Below, piece after piece: positions 12,626 through 25,000 of a stretch of 64,000 bases of DNA. Position numbers and translations under genes: made by a program. The first letter of the stretch is position 1; every line of letters starts with the position of its first letter. Origin of the DNA: Apodospora peruviana (lineage: Eukaryota; Ascomycota; Sordariomycetes; Sordariales; Lasiosphaeriaceae); assembly GCA_033439685.1 (NCBI GenBank), contig JAUEDM010000001.1, forward strand, positions 2,418,001 to 2,482,000. Reading direction: 5' to 3'. The notes below the pieces were generated by a model, which saw nothing but the letters and a program-made list of their open reading frames with translations, did not search any database and was not told the origin of the DNA.

Positions 12626-15600
12626 TAGTTAATGGCCACGAATCCTGGGTCGTTAGTCAGATGGGGGCAGATGAGTGAGTGACCGGTCACGTCTAACATG
12701 AGCACATGAATACCTAGGTACCCAAGAGAATAGAGAAGGGCGCTTGCTTGTTTCCTGTTCTTGCTGCAGACTACAATTTTGGGGTCTTGTCTATCGCGCC
12801 TGGATTATAATGGGTTTAAGGATACCTAGACAGACGACCGATATATGTTCGTCCTATATCCCGACACAGGAGGTGCCTGTCTCTTCCTGTCTCGGTCCTA
12901 TATGTGTATGTATGTACCTATGCATGCCCTCTCTTGTGGAGATGGATGATTGTTCGGAACAAGGCGTCCCTTTCTTTGGTCTGTCAACCTGGACTTGCTT
13001 ACATCTGACTTGACCTGACCTGATCAGATCGAGGTCCGAGTCGTCAGGAATAAGAGAACTTGATATCTACGAGGAGCTCATTCATCGTCCCTTTCCCACA
13101 TAAGATGGCCATGAACAGGTGGCGTTGGGCTACTATGAATCCACTCCGGTAACCCCACATGTTCACCACATCACTTTATCCCAGCTTACAAGTATGTCCC
13201 TAGTTCACCATGTCGTGGAAGGAGGCCCGGCGGTGTGGTTGGCAGTTAGTTGGTGGTGGACCTCCTATTTCTCCACCCGCCCATCGCCTTTGTCTGGGAG
13301 TTTGGACGAAAAGACGCGCGTCGTCGTTCAACCTTCCGCCATTGGTAGTGATGTATGTTGGTGGTTGTTTGGGATTATGAATATTGCATGTTGGGTGTGT
13401 GGGTAGATGGGCTTGCTAGCTATGGAAGTTGACCATGACTGCATATGGGCGCTAATGCTTCCATGAGAAGAATCCATCGTCAACAAGTTACAGTTACGGG
13501 AAGCTAAGAAGACAGGTATATCTTTAATAGGCGTCGAGGAAGTAGGATCGTCGGCCTTGGCATGGGGAGAAAATATAAAAGCCTCTTCTTTTCAAGGGAA
13601 CACCTGTGCGAAGGGGTACGGAAAGAAAATAAACGGTACACATGGTTAGTCAAAGTGTGGGTTTGTATATCGATGTTCTGAAGAACCTCGGGTTGAACAA
13701 TATATAAAGAGCCCGGGGGTCCTCGTAAATCATAAATGGGTTCCTGGATCCATATCATCCCCTTCTTGGCACCAGACCACGCGAAATGGGGTTGTCAAAT
13801 TTGTCAAATATCCACCAGTGGCGAAAACCTAGATCCAGAAGTATTGTTTAAGTCTCTTGTCATCTTCAACATGACTTTTGCTCGTACGCGCGTCGGTGAC
13901 CGTGGGCCTGGTGAACCATTTTGGCCGGTGTCGTCGTCAAGTCGAGACCAAGTCTCGGGTAACGGAAGTATGTCTCTGTACCTAGGTAGTCACGTTGGCC
14001 CACATTTGGCGATAGGATGAAAGCTGACGACTCGTGTGAATATCTGGGGTCAATGTCGCCGGCACGCAGGATACCGAGACAGCCTTAATCTGACAAGTCG
14101 GTCGTTTTGTGAAGTGAGCCGAGTTTACCAGCGTCTGTACGAAGGGCTATTTATTTTGGTGAGTTAATTAAAACGTAGATATTTCATATCACTTTTTGCG
14201 CCGAAAACAAACAGTGACGTGCAGCTGTAGAGGCCTGGGTGCGTGGGATCGTCGTCCCAAGTGAAGTGGCGATTGGGCCAACCGCACCACGCAAAGGCGG
14301 ATGAAAGGCTACGACGGCAGACGCCGCGTAATCCCTTATTTCGCCCACCACTGGCCACTAACTACTATTATAGAAGCACACCCGTCGTCGACGTCCACGG
14401 TGTTCCCGTCGTCCGGGTTGGCAGATTTGGCACTGTGTCGACGACGGTTCTGAAGACGACTTTCTTCCAGTGTTCGTGGCTTGTTACTGTTCCTGCTTGT
14501 GTAAGACGACCCCAAGTTCGGCGCAATGCGGCGTACAGCTGAAGACGAGGCAAGCAAAGCTGGGAGGAGGCCTTGTGCCCTGTACGAGTCACCCAGTTCT
14601 AGATGCCTAGGTGACCACGGTGAGGTGACCTCGGTGACCCAGCTGACACCCAGGCAAGAGTCGTCGTCGTCTGCGTTTTTGCCTCTTGAGTCGTCATCGG
14701 AGCGACGACAGACAGACTGAGCAATCTCAGTTATGTTGGTTGTTACTCGGTTGCTATCCACAACTCCAAATGGGGCACCCTGGTGGGTCATGTTGGCGAC
14801 GCATGCCTCTGCTGCCTTCTACTCGATGCCTGGTCATGGCGATGGTGGCATCGAGATATCAACGCTAAAGGGGATTCTAAGCCAGCAAAGGAACAAATGG
14901 GTGCCGAGTTGTCGGCTCCGGAACGTCATAAGCAGAGTCGGGTGAGGCGAGGCAGGGCAAGGCAGGAAGCAGTGAGGCTGAGTCGACGATCGATCTTGTC
15001 TGATGGCTGAGAGCGACCCTGGTGTGACGGACTCGAATACTTCCTAGCCTCTAGGCGACAAATGCGATCATGCCTTTTGCCTGATTTTCCTCGTGGCCGG
15101 TGCCGTGTCAATTGGCATATGTAATGTCAAAAGCTGCCCGGTGACAGTTTTGTAGACGAACCATCCACGATCGGACACCATGGGCACTATTTTGAGGACT
15201 GAGGGTCCGAAACTTTTTGTAAGCCAGAAGCCTCCAGCCGCGACTGCTGTCTGTAACTGGTATCCCAAATAGCGGTGCTGTGAGTGGTCGGGATTGCAGC
15301 TACAGCCACAGCAGACAGTGCGAGAGATACTGGACAGTGCCACAAGAATGACCGCTTAGGGAGCGCATGCCTCGTCATCGCCGAACCCCAAGGGACAAGT
15401 ACTTCGGTAGAGTACATGTTTATACCGTTAAGGGGTCGCATTCAACAGAATCTCATTCTCTTCATTGTCGGAATCGCTCTTGTCAATTATTGACCAGAAT
15501 ACAACATCCGTGATGACAAAGAGTTGGAATTGAAATGCAACGCACCCTCTGGTACGGGTTATGGCGTGTGGTGCTGACATCGGATCTGAGGTCTCGATGG

Positions 15601-16563
15601 GGCGGAGACTCGATTGCGTGGAGACCCCATTTGGGGCGGAGGGACCCCGTCAAGCCATTGATTGGCCAGAGGCAATGCCAGATTGAAGTGGACGCGCGTT
15701 CTTTGGCCCAAGGTGCCTCTCTCCGTGCGGTCCCTCCTGGCTCTCGCAAGTGAGTTCTCTAGCGTAAACCGTGCTCTCAAATTCTAACCACACGCCCCTA
15801 TTAAATGTCCGTTGAACAGAGAGTCAAAGACAGTTGAAGAGAAGGTGAAGGGCAAAAATTCGCCTTGAAATAGCTACGTGGATTAAATGCCCAGTTGATT
15901 GGATTTACATGTATGTCGTTTTGGAGAGGTTTGGAAAGTGATAAGGCGAGGAAGCGTCCGGTCGTCGTCGACGTCCACGGGTGCTGCCACGCAAGTCTCG
16001 GAGGGTGCCGTTAACAGACCTACGGGTTACCTTGCAACAAGTACCTGGAGGGGAGCGGGCAACGCACACGACGCATACGTACGCCTGCCATATACACGCC
16101 CCTCCTCACCCCTCTGGCCGGCTCCCTGAAGTGAAACCTTGCACTCCAATCTTCAGCTTTATTCCCCTGCTCATCTATGGAAGTCCACTACTCTCCTTCC
16201 ACCGACTTTGCCCTGCCTACGTGGACGTAGTGTATGCACCGTAGGTCAAACACCTGCCGGGCTTTTCCTGGAACTGTCAACCTGGAACCATCCTCGAAGC
16301 GCATCCGCTCGTTTCCACCCAGTCTTATCCATACCGGCGCCAACGACGACAATCTCGAGGAGGACTGAGGATTGAAGATTGATCGAGTGCTTGCGTTAGC
16401 ACAATTCGAGTTGGACGGCGACGGAACACGCAGACGGCAACGTTGCGCTGGAGGGAAATTGGGGTTTAGGCGACAACTTGACCAACCTATCCGCGGCAGG
16501 TCAGCGCTTGGCGGGAAGGGAACGCCCCCCTCCAAAACTACCCATTAACCGTCTTCTCGAGCG

Positions 16564-16584
16564 GCGACGACGACGACGACGACA
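16564..16584. repeat. GAC/CGA trinucleotide repeat
   Basis: About six triplets, roughly 300 bases upstream of the PNG1 start codon, in the presumed 5' leader. Confidence 0.75.
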
Positions 16585-16886
16585 ACGAAAAACGATAATA
16601 CGATAATATTGACGACTGTTACTGCGAAGACGAGGACGTTCTACGGCGCAACCTGGTCTGGTTCTATACTGTGGCGACGCCGACTCATCACCAGTGCGAG
16701 CGCGGACTTCGACCGGCTGGCGTTGGCGACCACGCGGATTCGGCATTGGTGACGCAGTGAACTGGCCACCTTCCCACACTGCCGGATTCTTGGATAATAC
16801 CCAGCGACTGCGAGCATAGTCGCAGTAGACGTCGCTTTCGTCGCCTCTCTCCTCCACAGCGATTCCACCCCATCGATACAATCACA

Positions 16887-18393
16887 ATGGCCGCTAACAA
16901 TCGGGCGGATGCGCCGCCCGGTCAGGGTCAGGGCCAGTACAACGAGGAATGGGCACATGGGTTGACGGTGCAATTTGAGCAATTATTAAGGACACGGCGA
17001 CTGAACGAGTTGCGAGCCCGGTCCCGCCAAGGGTCGCCTGCACCACGAGAGTCGGCGTCGTCGGGCAACTTGCGCGCTTCATCAGCGTCCGGATCCGGCA
17101 GGCCCTCGACATCTCACGGCGCCTCGGTGCCAATAACACCGCCTCCGTACTCGACCATCCGAAACCTACCCAAGTTCCCGACACCACCAGCCCCCGACGA
17201 CCACAAGTCACAGAAATTTCGAAACATGCTGATAACACTATCATTAACACCTACCAAGTACGAGAACCCTGGTCTGCTAGACGAGGCTTTGCAGGTCATT
17301 CCGTTAGACAGGATATATGGCGAGGCCGAAGAGGAGACCCAGGTGTTGCAGGCGCAGGCTGATAGTATGGGCGACGGGCGCAAACCGGAATGGGGTTACC
17401 AAGACTGTGTGATCCGGGCATTACTAAGGTGCGTCCTTGTGCCATTTGATTGCTACTCGTCCGACTGGCGACACGTCTTTGAATCATGTTGCTAACCAGT
17501 ACACATACAGATGGTTTAAAAGGTCCTTCTTTACCTGGGTCAACAACCCCCCATGTCCCGTCTGTATATCGCCGACCATTGGCCAAGGCATGACCGCACC
17601 GACACCTGAGGAGAATGCATGCGGTGCCCTGCGGGTAGAGCTCTTTCGGTGTTCAAACGCCAACTGCGGAGCATACGAGCGTTTCCCGAGGTATAGTGAT
17701 GTGTGGAGGTTACTACAAACTCGACGTGGACGGTGCGGCGAATGGGCTAACTGCTTCAGTATGCTCTGCCGCGCTGTCGGCGGACGGGTGCGTTGGGTGT
17801 GGAACGCCGAGGATCACGTCTGGACCGAGGTGTACTCGGAACACCAGAAGCGGTGGATTCATGTCGATGCCTGCGAGGAGGCCTGGGACAATCCGCGTTT
17901 ATATACCGATGGATGGGGCAAGAAGATGTCATACTGCATTGCCTTCTCCATCGATGGCGCAACCGATGTCACCCGACGCTACGTACGAAAGATGGAACAT
18001 TACAACGAGCGCAATCGGTGCCCGGAGGAAGTTTTGCTGTACATCATGCAGGAGATCAAGCGTCTTCGGCGAGCCAACATGGACAAGGATAACCGGTTCC
18101 GCCTTGAGAAGGAGGATTCGAGAGAAGACAAGGAGCTGCGCAGTTACCTCATTACCTCAATCACGCAGGCTGTGACGGAGCTTGTTCCATCACCCGTTGA
18201 AGCGAGTGGAAGCGCCACAGGCAGGCGACCACCTCCACCTCAGTCGAATGACGATACCAAGGTGCCCGTGTCTGCGGAGCTCCCACCTCGCCAGAGCGGC
18301 AACGCCGAATGGGTGGCTGCCCGCGGGGAGAACGGCCGGGGCAACGCGCCACCACCTTTGCCGCCTCGGGGTCAGGGGCCCCCTTTTCCATAA
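16887..18393 (+). CDS. PNG1: Peptide:N-glycanase (PNGase), transglutaminase-like
   Basis: Two exons: 16887..17428 and 17511..18393, 474 residues. In most eukaryotes this cytosolic enzyme strips N-glycans from misfolded glycoproteins during ER-associated degradation, with the proteasome shuttle Rad23. Seen: a Ser/Gly-rich N terminus; a zinc-binding CPVC pair (residue 194 on) with CSNANCGAYERFPRY; and the transglutaminase core with catalytic Cys256 in GRCGEWANCF, His283 in EDHVW and Asp300 in HVDACEE. The spacings of 27 and 17 residues equal those of yeast Png1 (C191/H218/D235, from memory). The C terminus is Pro-rich and probably disordered. It has no PUB domain, as in other fungi. The Neurospora orthologue is reported to have lost this triad; here it is complete, so the enzyme is probably active. 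Confidence 0.95.
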
Positions 18394-20674
18394 ACGGACT
18401 ATTGTGAATACCTGACGAACCATTCGACATGTCGAGATACGGAAACCGCCGTTGTTCTGCAGCAGCATCGGCATGATACCCGTCCGTTTCTCTCGGCTTG
18501 GATTCGAGGAGGCACCAGTGTTTGTTGCGCCAGTTCACCGTGTAACGGCACCGTTTTGCTCTACCTGAACAAGCACTTGCTAACGAGGGTCGACTACGGC
18601 TTTGAATGTCTCGATGTTACACAGGACAAGCACAATAAACGAAATAGCAGGTGTTGAATACATCCATCGAACTTCTCTCGCATTACTCGCTTCTATCTCA
18701 ATGCTGATTGCTCTGCCACTATCCACTCTTGGCATAGAAGCTCGGCAACCCATCGCCGTGCGGCTTCGCGTGTCCGATTCCTCGGTTCAAATATCTGGTA
18801 CTATGTGCCCATTTTACGGTGTCCGATATACACCTACCTACACTACTATACAGCTTTGCCTGTTTCCCTTTGTTTTTATCACTCTATACATGCTTATTTC
18901 ACCCACCAACATGGTTGTGGTGTTTGTGTTCTCATCCCCGGATAGCAGGGCTCGGGGATGAAGGAAATAAGAGGGACGGGTATGCTCCGGGGTGGTGACC
19001 CGGAATTTTTTCTCAATGTTGAATTTTATGCGGAAACGGTAAAAAAAAGGGAATGGTTGTCTTCATCTCCCAGCGCCACGGCGTTCAAAGGGGGGAATAG
19101 TCCTGTTGGTTGGGATCTTGTTTTTCATGTTGTTTATGCATGATGCTGATGAGGGATATATATATACACCGAATGTATATCTTTTACCTATATATGTTTC
19201 TACCGTTCAGCGAGCGAGCTAGCGCGCACGAAGGATGATGGGATGCCTATAGGGGTATGATAGGATGGGATAGGGGGTGGTTCAGGTCGCGCGTGAAATA
19301 TCGCGGGGTGATTACCCTTGTAGAATCGAAGAAAGATTTAAGTTTACCATTTTGGAGAATACCATGCTGGTGAGCTATGATATCTAAGACATTATCGCCG
19401 TGGTTTCTGGTCTCTCGATCCTCCCAGTGCCAGTCAACTTGCGTGGGGGCGCGCGCGTGAGAGACACTTCCCTGGGTGTCTGTTGGGAGAAAAGGGGTAA
19501 ACCGGGTCTCCTACCCGCCCGGCAGCGGCAAGGAGCCGACGACGGCCATTTCCTCGCGGATCGGCAACCATATCGGCAATCCCTTATCTTTGGATACCCA
19601 ACATCTTGCGAGAGAGATTGTTTGTGGCCCCTTGACAATTGATTACCCACCTAGGTACCTCACCGTCACTAGTGTGCCATGTGCGTTGCCGGGAAACGGG
19701 GTTCTTGTCGGAGTTCGTCTGTCTCTTCTTATCACTTATGCTATATAGATTAATATAGCCACACGCGAGGTTTTGTTGACGATGACCGGGACGATTGGAT
19801 TTGAAACACCCGCGTACACAGGTGGGAACGGTACTGAACTCGGAGAGACGGACATTGGGACAAAACAGGACGAGAAAACAAAAAGAAAGAAAGAAAGAAA
19901 TCATCGAATTGATGGATAAAAAAGACCAATTCAATTAAGAGGGAAACCGATCCTGAATGAAGACACTAGTGATGCCCTAACCCAACCACTTTCTTACAGT
20001 TATGTACGGTATTGTTTCGATCTCCTTCATCTTTTGATACCCATCCTATCTAATTATTTGAGCATTTGTCCTCAACCTAACTATAGGCGCGGTAAGTCAA
20101 GAATGCTTGATATCATCCGCGTGGCTGTGCAATTCACCCCTAGCAAAATGGGCGATATCTCTGCGCGCGGTAAAACACACAAACTCCTCGGATGTCGTGA
20201 TTTGCCAAGACAAACTGTCCCCTCGTTCAATATATTCTTATACAACTTGCCTTATCTTATCCATCGAGCTCAATCCACCCCGGACGAGTCGAACAAAGTG
20301 CCGACGTGATTGTGGGTAGGTCATCGGGTAGCGAGCCAGATATGGCTTGCGTGTTATAATTCAGTTGTACAATTACACTTTGTCTTGACATTACATACCT
20401 ACTACGGCATCTGGTTGTAACTTGTAAGTTTCCTTTGGACAACTTGGCAGGGCTTGAAGAAGCCGAACGAAAGCCACTATTCGAAGGCACGACAAAGTCA
20501 CTCACAACAATGAACAGAGTTAGACGAGTATGAATGTCCCAGCCTTTGTCCAATCAAATATAAACCAAAGTTGTATAACGCCCCCTTTTAAAGTCTCATA
20601 AACATACATAGGTATACCATAAACCAAACACGCATCAAAGAAGCCAAAAACTGCAGCTAAACTAATATCGTGTA
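18394..20674. other. Intergenic region between PNG1 and the decayed gene
   Basis: It starts with the PNG1 3' UTR. A TA-rich patch sits near 19157-19195 and an (AAAG)n tract at 19879-19900. No supported gene. Confidence 0.55.
19879..19900. repeat. (AAAG)n microsatellite
   Basis: About five AAAG units in an intergenic region. Confidence 0.75.
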
Positions 20675-23600
20675 TTATATCTCGACCATCGAGACATCGT
20701 CATCCTCGTCGTCATCATCGGCAGGAGGCGGCGTCCAGTCCTGCTCATCTGAATCGCCCTCACCCGCGGGCGTCGAAACATCTGCTGTAGTCTCTTCCTC
20801 ACCGTACTCGTCGCCCTCTTTTTCATCATCGGAAGTAGTCATATCAATGTCCATCATCTCTCGTTCTGCTTCCGGATCCCAGCTCTGCGGTACAATTCTC
20901 TTGTCGATGGGTGGCAGCCATGCCTCACCTTGACGATCGTGTCTGTCTGGTCCCAATGATGATGATCGGAAGAAGGGGATCTTCACCAGCCGGGCCATCG
21001 TCTCGCCCCATGTCTTTCTGTCTGGATCTAATCCGATAGCTATCAAACTGCTGTGTCAGCAAAGGCTCTCAAGTATATACTTGGATGAAGGAAGAACTCG
21101 CCCCTCCGCGCCATATTCTCAATATGCTTCTCAATAGCCATCCTCTGCCTCCGCGTATCACCGACAGGAAAGATGATGGCCGGCCCCGGTCTAAACTTGA
21201 CCTTGTCGACACTCTCGTCGCCATATCTCCGCAGCTTGGGCCGCATCCAGACCGAGTCCGTCGGGTCCTCGCGCACGGGATCGTACACCATGGTCCTGTC
21301 GATATCCCTTTCGCTTTTCACTCTGTCGTTGGCCCGCTCGGACAGGTAACCCGTGTCGACGGACCAGCGGTTGACGCTCCAGAACTACATCCTCCTGCCG
21401 CGGGTGCTGGTCGCCGCCCAGTCCCAGTTCATGTCCCTCACCAGAGTCACCTTCTCCCTTCCGTCGCAGTAGTCGTAGAAGCGGTGCTCCCTCCCCAGGG
21501 CCAGCATGGTCTTGTTCTCGCTGATCTCGTCGATGATCTTGGTGCGTATCAGCGCCAGCGCATTTTTCTGCGTCTGCTGCACAGTATTCTGGGTCCGTTG
21601 CGCGTCATCGCCACCCGTCTGGTTGCCGACGAGGACTCGGGTGTAGTCTTCCGCCATGTTCTCGATGTCGAGTTGTCGGACTAGCTCCGCGAGGTTCTTG
21701 ATCTGGTTGCCGTCGGCGGATTCGGTATTGCACTCGTACTGCCACTTGGCGATGGACCTGCGCAGGTCTCGTAGTGACACTAGTTGAGCCGCCACGGCCA
21801 TGCATTCGCGGTCGGACTTCCACCGCTCCAGCGCGCCGATGCTGAATCCCAGGCGGAAGCCGAGCCCGATGAAGAACTTCCAGATGGTGCTGCCGGGCGT
21901 GATTCGTGGCTGGTGACCGCCGACTACTACCTGTTCCCAGTCGGCGATGCAGGTTCTGTAGGTCGGATGTCCTTCCTCGGGCCACATTACGCGGTGTTTG
22001 GGGAAGGACTTGGCTGTCGGGCGTTCGACGACGCCGTAGCATTCTAGCTTGATGCGGAATCTACGGAGAAAAGGAGTAAGAAGTCAGAGTCGGTTTATGT
22101 CCCATGGGTATAAGTTCGTTCATGCTCACCTAACATGCCCACTCCTATGCATCCTATCGAGCCAGCAGCACGCATCGCACGGCATAAAGGTGCACCTACT
22201 ATCCTCGCCAGCGCCATCATTGATCATCTCCAGCAGCTGCTCGACCGTGACGCCCTTCTCATTGTTTCTGTTAAATAGGCTCTCCGGGTCCATATCGTCA
22301 AGCAGCCTCTGCACGCGCGTGACAAAGATGAGAAACAGCTTATACTTGCGCTTTGGCTTGTCCGGAACAAACCGCCTCGTCCAGTTCCCGTCGTTGGCGC
22401 ACTTCGTCGCCAGGAAGCTCATCCCACTGCAGGTCCTCGAGGTCCATAAGCTTGGGAGACCGCGTCATGTTGCCGCTCCGCACGAAAAGGTCGGCCCCCA
22501 GCTCTACTTCCGGCGGGACGTATCCGTCCTGGAACTCACCCGCTGCGCCGCGTTCGACCAGATCCAGCACGTTGCCGAGCAGCGGCCTGGGATCGTGCTG
22601 CTCCACCATCTTGAGGAGCTTGAGCACCGTGTAGCTCCGGTCCAGCACGTCCTGGTTGGCCTGGACGTTCAGGGACGACCATGCACCAGACAAAAGGGCC
22701 GCCGTTGATCAGGTTCCGCGGCAACGTTACCCAGCGGTGGTCTTCTTCGTTCGCGGCCGTGGCCCGGAGCAGCGCCAGCTCGCGGACCCGCTTGGCCTCC
22801 TTAAGGAACTCGCGGAAGGTTACCGTGTACGCCATCGTTTCGATCTGCTGCTGCAGCTGTCCCGGGCCGAGCTGGGGAACTTCCCACTGCAGCCTGTCGG
22901 CCTTTTCGCGCGTCTTGCGCAGCGTCGCCGCGTCCAGGGGAAACACAAGGCGTCGTCATGGCGTCTGAGCAGCACCAGTTTCTGTCGGATGGTACAGGCG
23001 TAGCATCTGTTGAAGACCGGCGCGGCGAGCACCGCGCTCCCTGACCCAGCTTTTCGCGACCCCCGGAACAACGAGCATGTCGTCCGGGAGCACCACTATG
23101 CCTTTTTTTCTCGTCGCGGTCGACCCAGCCGGTTTGGTTGTCTTGCGAGAAGGTCTCGAAGGCTTGTCCCTCGATGTTTGCCAGGTTGTTGGCATCGTCC
23201 CACTCGGCGCTGCTGGTGTCCACGCGATCAGGCCTCCACCAGTCTCTCTCATCCCGACTAAACTCCTGGAACAGCGTCTCGTTGATGTGGTTTGCAGAGG
23301 GCATCATGTTGACCACACCAACCGGGCGAAGGTGTATCGCGCGCGGAAGGGTATCATCTGCCTGGGGAGGCGGCCCCTCTTTGCTGGGCGGCGGCCAGTT
23401 GTGCACGTCACCGAGCCACTTCAGATGGGCCGACCTCAGGGGCACCTTGGGCGGCTCGCTGATTACCAGGGGTGTCGGAGCGTAGTGGTACTGCTGGAAG
23501 AGCACATGGGCCTTGGCCTTGTCGACCACGTCTTCAAACATGCCTTTGGTCTGGTGGCTGGCGGCGTTCAGCTGTTTCTGGTCGTCCTCGCGGGCGAGCC

Positions 23601-24435
23601 AATCCAGGTACCAGACGATGTCCTTGAACTTTTTGTCCCAGTCCACACACCGGACCACGTCCTCCTCGCTGAGGAAGATGGCGATGTTTTGGAGCCGAAT
23701 CGCGATTGGAGGTTGACGCGTGCCTCTGTACCAGGAGTCGCGGCTCCAGTCTGTTCCGGTATGAGTCGGTATGTTCTGAGTGCTTGCTAGCCCGTCCGTA
23801 GGTATATATAACGAATAGATTGGATCTTTCCGAGTAGCTGGAGAAGACCTTCCGCATCGGACTCCTTGGTCTCACCACCTTCTGACCTGGTTTGCGCTTT
23901 ATCATCGTCACTGGCTCTCTTCTTTTGCTTCCTCTTCCTCTTTCTTTGGCCGTCGTCTCCGACAATTTCCTCATCGTCATCATCCGTGTGACCCTCATCA
24001 ACGTACTCCAGGGTCGCTCTCTTCATCAATCCTGATTTCGACAACTGGAGGTGGTTTCGGATACGGTCGATAGTTATCCGGAATCGGCGGAAACGGGAAC
24101 TGGGATATATCATAACTTGGGAACAAAAGGTCGTATGCGCCGTAGTCGTGCACTGCTTCCATGAATTCCGGACCAAGCACGTATTCCTTAATCTCCGGGT
24201 TTGACAGGTGGAATGTGACATTTACTGCCCGCTCCTTCAGATTGGTTCCCTTTAGGACGGCATCCCGGAGATAATCTCTGAACAGGTGGTGTGGTTCTTT
24301 GCTATTGGCAGCATAACGAAAGAGAAAGATGACGAAGGCATCTATGTATGTCAGTTAGGCAAGTCACTCCTCCTTGGTTTGGGGGTAGAGATACATACCG
24401 TTAACGAGCTCACCCTGCCCGTGTAGCAACGGCAT
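20675..24435 (-). pseudogene. Decayed multi-exon gene of unknown function, several frameshifts and a stop
   Basis: Not recognised. On the minus strand a start at 24435 (MPLLHGQGELVN) splices at 24399 into a well-behaved exon (FRYAANSKEPHHLFRDY). Protein-like sequence then continues to a stop at 20675, but it has to hop frames. Clear single-base shifts lie at the T7 run 23103-23109, near 23041, near 22940, near 22700 and near 22425. An in-frame TAG is at 21385-21387, after which the same frame stays open for over 100 codons. Two further changes (about 24000 and 23800) might be introns, and one near 21050 is unclear. One good intron is 22061-22129. Pieces include a CYAC and a CDACC cysteine pair, acidic and KRKRK-type segments, and a very acidic C-terminal tail (DDDDEDDDVSMVEI). 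It is divergent from the retropepsin-like gene at 25001. All other genes here are intact, so decay is likelier than poor sequence, but local assembly error is possible. Confidence 0.7.
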
Positions 24436-25000
24436 CGGGAAGAAATGGCCCAGTTATGAACTGGGATCAACTTGGGATGGTATGGCGGAGTGAGTTTCTC
24501 AGCTCAGGGAACGGATTCCAGTTTTCAGGACCTGCAGTTGTGGGATTTCAGACGTTGGCTACCTACCTAGTCATTTGCGTCTTGTATTGTTGAAGAGTGG
24601 AAGGTAGGCGTTTGGGCGGGTAGGTACAATTCCCTTTTTTTGCCATGCCGTGGGTGTTTGTTGTCGACAAAGGCAACCGGAGCTATGCTCACAATGTCTT
24701 GCAAACGAGTTGAATCAAAACACCAAGGTGACACCGTTTGCGGCTTGGTGGGGGGGGGGGGGGGGGGGGGGCTAGACCTAGCAACAAAGAAAGCCTGAAA
24801 TGTGCTGTCAGGATGAAGAACAAAGAACAATAAACTCCACCGCATTTCTGTTTGCATAGAGTATCTGTTCTTTGTCCGGCTTCCCGAAATCAGAACAACC
24901 CATACAGGAGGCCCGCTAAAACTCGCATTCAACGTCAGTCTGAGTTCGACCAAACCACGAAGCGAGGCCAGAATAATCAAATATTAGCATCGCAAACAAG
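24436..25000. promoter_or_regulatory. Divergent spacer between decayed gene and retropepsin-like gene
   Basis: A 565-base head-to-head spacer expected to hold both promoters. Its striking content is a run of 22 G at 24750-24771. No coding frame is supported. Confidence 0.6.
24750..24771. repeat. Poly-G run of 22
   Basis: An uninterrupted mononucleotide G tract about 230 bases upstream of the plus-strand start at 25001. It is prone to slippage and could form a G-quadruplex. The exact length in any assembly is unreliable. Confidence 0.95.

Larger units (their letters stand above)
11787..16886. other. 5.1-kb spacer between UTP4 and PNG1, no gene seen
   Basis: No frame with domain or codon support on either strand. 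The longest (14336-14791, minus) is low-complexity. Contents: a perfect hairpin at 12602-12625; a cluster of three GGTGACC words at 14610-14639; ACGGGTTA words at 15554 and 16022; AGGTACC-type words; and a GAC/CGA triplet repeat at about 16564-16584 in what is probably the PNG1 leader. The stretch is not AT-rich, so it does not look heavily RIP-mutated. Confidence 0.55.

Noticed and set aside
22418..23110. Explaining the frame changes of the decayed gene by introns
   Set aside because: Segments between changes leave no room for GT-AG introns of the 50-160 bases seen elsewhere in this window.
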